A stretch of DNA of 6,834 nt from an uncultured Collinsella sp. (GTDB taxonomy: Bacteria > Actinomycetota > Coriobacteriia > Coriobacteriales > Coriobacteriaceae): contig CABSMN010000059.1 in assembly GCA_902478765.1 (NCBI GenBank), positions 1 through 6,834 on the forward strand, in the 5' to 3' direction. Of this stretch, positions 4,707 through 6,834 are shown one piece after another; position 1 is the stretch's first letter; the number at the start of each line of letters is the position of its first letter. Position numbers and translations under genes: made by a program. A model generated the notes under the pieces. That model had not been told where the DNA came from, made no database searches, and saw only the letters and a program-made list of their open reading frames with translations.

Positions 4707-6737
4707 ATGACCGCACCCGCATCCAAGCTGCTCCAGCCCATTACGGTTGGCCCCCTTGAGCTCAAAAACCGCATTATGTTCCCGCCGCTGACCACCGGCT
4801 ACGAGGAGCGCGACGGTTCCATCGGCGAGCGCAGCCTGGCTTTTTACGAGCGCCTGGCCCGTGGCGGCGTGAGCTACATCGTCATCGGCGACGTTGCTCC
4901 CGTTATGACCGCAAGCCCCACGCCCAAGTTGGCGACCGACGCCCAGATCCCCACGTTTAAGGCGCTGGCCGACGCCGTTCACAAGCACGGCGCCAAGGTC
5001 GCGCTGCAGCTGTTCCACCCCGAGTACGACGTGCCCGGCGTCGGCCGCATGGTCATGGGTTCCATGGTCGCCGCCAAGGCTGCGCAGGAGGCCAAGGCCG
5101 CCGGCGACGAGGAGACCTTTGCCGCCAAGATGGCCGAGTCCAACGAGATCCGCAAGCAGGCCTATGCCAAGTTGCACCACGATATGCAGCACTTTGTGAA
5201 CGAGGCGAGCGTAGAGCAGCTCACCCAGATCAAGGAGGCCATCGCCGCCTCGGCCGCTCGCGCGCAGCAGGCCGGCATTGACGCCATCGAGGTCCACGGC
5301 GACCGCTTGGTGGGTTCGCTGTGCTCGGCCATCCTCAACCAGCGCACCGACGAGTACGGTGGCTCGTTCGAGAACCGCGTTCGCTATGCGCTCGAGGTCG
5401 TCGCCGCCATTAAGGAAGCCGCGCCGCAGCTGATGGTGGAGTACAAGCTCCCCGTGATCATGGAGAACCCCGACGGCACGCCGCGCGGCAAGGGTGGCCT
5501 GCAGCCCGACGAGGCCTGCGAGTTCGCCAAGCTGCTCGAGGGCGCGGGCATCGACATGATCCAGGTCGCGCAGGCCAACCACACCGGCAACATGGGCGAC
5601 ACCATTCCGCCCATGGGTGCCATGCCCTACAACTGGACGCTGCCGGTGGCCGAGCGCGTCAAGGCCCTGGTCTCCGTGCCGGTGGCAACCGTGGGCCGCG
5701 TGGTTTCGGTCGAGGCCGGCGAGAAGATTCTGGAAGACGGCGCCGCCGACATCATCGCCTATGGCCGCTCGCTCATGTGCGACCCCGACATTGCGCTGAA
5801 GGCCGCGACCGGCGAGCCCATCCGCGAGTGCCTCAACTGCAACAAGGGCTGCGTCGACGCGATTCAAAACCGCAAGTACATCTCGTGCGTGCTCAACGCC
5901 GAGAACGGCGACGAGGCGACCATCGCCATTAAGCCGGGCGAGGGCGACAAGAAGATCGCCGTGGTGGGCGGCGGCATCGCCGGCCTGGAGGCCGCGCGCG
6001 TGGCGGCCAAACGCGGCTACGACGTGACCGTCTATGAGGCGAGCGATCATCTGGGCGGCCAGATTGTGCTGGCGGCCGCGCCTCCGCGCAAGGACGAGAT
6101 CATGCGCTCGGTCGAGTATTACGAGAAGATTCTGCCCGGCCTGGGCGTGAAGGTCGAGCTCAACCATGCCGCTAGCCCTGCGGACCTCAACGCCGCCGAC
6201 GCCGCGATTGTGGCCGTGGGCGCGCATGACGTGGTCATCCCCGTTCCGGGCGCCGACTCGGAGAAGGTCGTCTCGAGCTGGGACGTGCTGGCCGGCAAGG
6301 TGGAGCTCGGCGGCCGCGTCGCTGTCATTGGCGGTGGCCTGGTGGGTACCGAGACTGCCGAGTACCTGCTGCAGCACGGCTGCGAGGTGGCGATTGTCGA
6401 GATGCTCGACAAGATTGCCGCTGGCGAGTCCGAGACCATTCTGCCGCTGATCATGAGCGACTTTGCCGCCCACAACGTGGAACAGCACGTTAAGACCCGC
6501 CTGACCGCCATTACCGACGAGGGCGTGGAGGCCGTGCACGCCACCGAGGACGGTGCCGAGGAGCCGGTGAAGATCGCCTGCGATTACGTGGTGATGGCCG
6601 TGGGCTCCAAGGCCAACGCGTTTGACCTGGACGGCGTGACGGTGCCCGTGACCTGCGTGGGCGACTGCTCGGGCGAGCGCACCGCCGATATTGCGAGCGC
6701 CATCCGCACGGCGTATCACGCGGCCAACGAGCTGTAG
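4707..6737 (+). CDS. Two-domain Old Yellow Enzyme-family reductase with HGDR active-site segment (BilR-like candidate)
   Basis: A 676-residue flavoenzyme with the plan of 2,4-dienoyl-CoA reductase (FadH) and the bile-acid enzymes BaiCD/BaiH. An FMN TIM barrel spans about 8-365 (LLQPITVGPLELKNRIMFPP at the front; GRSLMCDPD at 353-361). A [4Fe-4S] site follows at C375, C378, C382 and C394, with exactly the FadH spacing. An FAD motif lies at 419-430 (VVGGGIAGLEAA) and an NAD(P) motif at 538-550 (VAVIGGGLVGTET). Such enzymes take hydride from NAD(P)H through FAD and the cluster to FMN and reduce an activated C=C bond. Where FadH carries its catalytic tyrosine (GSEGYL) this protein has HGDRLVGSL (197-205) and is two residues shorter before NQRTDEYGGS. 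HGDR is, as I recall, the signature of gut bilirubin reductase BilR. His292 in NHTGNMGD may match the second FadH catalytic residue. Residues about 114-165 form an extra charged helical insert. The family is certain; bilirubin as substrate is a hypothesis. Confidence 0.9.
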   Translation: MTAPASKLLQPITVGPLELKNRIMFPPLTTGYEERDGSIGERSLAFYERLARGGVSYIVIGDVAPVMTASPTPKLATDAQIPTFKALADAVHKHGAKVALQLFHPEYDVPGVGRMVMGSMVAAKAAQEAKAAGDEETFAAKMAESNEIRKQAYAKLHHDMQHFVNEASVEQLTQIKEAIAASAARAQQAGIDAIEVHGDRLVGSLCSAILNQRTDEYGGSFENRVRYALEVVAAIKEAAPQLMVEYKLPVIMENPDGTPRGKGGLQPDEACEFAKLLEGAGIDMIQVAQANHTGNMGDTIPPMGAMPYNWTLPVAERVKALVSVPVATVGRVVSVEAGEKILEDGAADIIAYGRSLMCDPDIALKAATGEPIRECLNCNKGCVDAIQNRKYISCVLNAENGDEATIAIKPGEGDKKIAVVGGGIAGLEAARVAAKRGYDVTVYEASDHLGGQIVLAAAPPRKDEIMRSVEYYEKILPGLGVKVELNHAASPADLNAADAAIVAVGAHDVVIPVPGADSEKVVSSWDVLAGKVELGGRVAVIGGGLVGTETAEYLLQHGCEVAIVEMLDKIAAGESETILPLIMSDFAAHNVEQHVKTRLTAITDEGVEAVHATEDGAEEPVKIACDYVVMAVGSKANAFDLDGVTVPVTCVGDCSGERTADIASAIRTAYHAANEL

Positions 6738-6751
6738 CTAACATAGCGGCG

Positions 6752-6783
6752 GGGCGGGGCGGTAGCACGGATCCGCCTCGCCC
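6752..6783 (+). terminator. GC-rich stem-loop after the reductase gene
   Basis: GGGCGGGGCGG (6752-6762) pairs with CCGCCTCGCCC (6773-6783) over 11 bp with one G-U pair and a 10-base loop, starting 14 bases after the stop. Position and stability suit a transcript end or 3' stabiliser. There is no T tract, so it is not a typical intrinsic terminator. Confidence 0.45.
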
Positions 6784-6834
6784 GGCTGCGTCCCGTCGGG
6801 TGTCAACCGGTGCGGGGCCTGCAAGCGCAGCAGG

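Noticed and set aside
4489..4710. 73-codon plus-strand frame through the second repeat element
   Set aside because: It starts inside the spacer between the repeats, has no ribosome site and no domain, and runs into the reductase start in another frame.
4512..6719. 735-codon open frame on the minus strand opposite the Old Yellow Enzyme-type gene
   Set aside because: It mirrors the GC-rich third positions of the plus-strand gene, has His/Gly/Leu/Val-rich low-complexity content and no recognisable domain. The plus-strand frame has full family motifs.
6738..6834. Minus-strand open frame entering from the window end and stopping at 6738
   Set aside because: About 32 codons with low-complexity Pro/Arg content that overlap the 3' hairpin; a convergent gene end cannot be ruled out but nothing in the peptide is recognisable.

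Overview
The window is GC-rich DNA dominated by flavin and iron-sulfur redox genes. Gene content, codon use and the intergenic repeat type suggest a gut anaerobe of the Coriobacteriia, most like Collinsella. That assignment is an inference from protein style, because no rRNA or other marker gene is present. The first 45 bases are not genomic: they are Illumina P5/i5 and Nextera (Tn5) adapter sequence left on the contig end.

Layout. Positions 46-672 hold the 3' end of a GltD-like FAD/NAD(P) oxidoreductase, truncated by the adapter junction. It is followed 17 bp later by a NuoF-derived iron-sulfur protein (690-1766) that lacks the NADH/FMN domain. These two are probably one operon and one electron-transfer complex. 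A 194-bp gap (1767-1960) with several small repeats precedes an iron-sulfur flavoprotein/NADPH-dependent FMN reductase-like gene carrying a C-terminal four-cysteine knuckle (1961-2953). That gene converges, with only 22 bp between stops, on a PucR/CdaR-family regulator on the minus strand (2976-4289).

The regulator is divergent from a 676-residue two-domain Old Yellow Enzyme-family reductase (4707-6737). The 417-bp gap between them (4290-4706) holds a good extended -10 for the regulator, a weak promoter candidate for the reductase, and two copies of a 52-bp element in opposite orientation, each pointing toward the gene on its own side. Positions 6738-6834 hold a strong GC hairpin after the last stop; I see no convincing gene in the remaining 51 bases.

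How the parts may work together. The reductase has the flavin, [4Fe-4S] and nucleotide-binding plan of dienoyl-CoA reductase and the Bai enzymes. In place of the usual active-site HGxxGYL-type segment it has HGDR, which I recall as the hallmark of the gut bilirubin reductase BilR. The best functional hypothesis for 2976-6737 is therefore a ligand-sensing PucR-type regulator controlling a specialised reductase for an unsaturated organic electron acceptor, possibly a bilin. The flavoprotein and the GltD/NuoF-like pair are general electron-transfer proteins whose partners cannot be read from this window.
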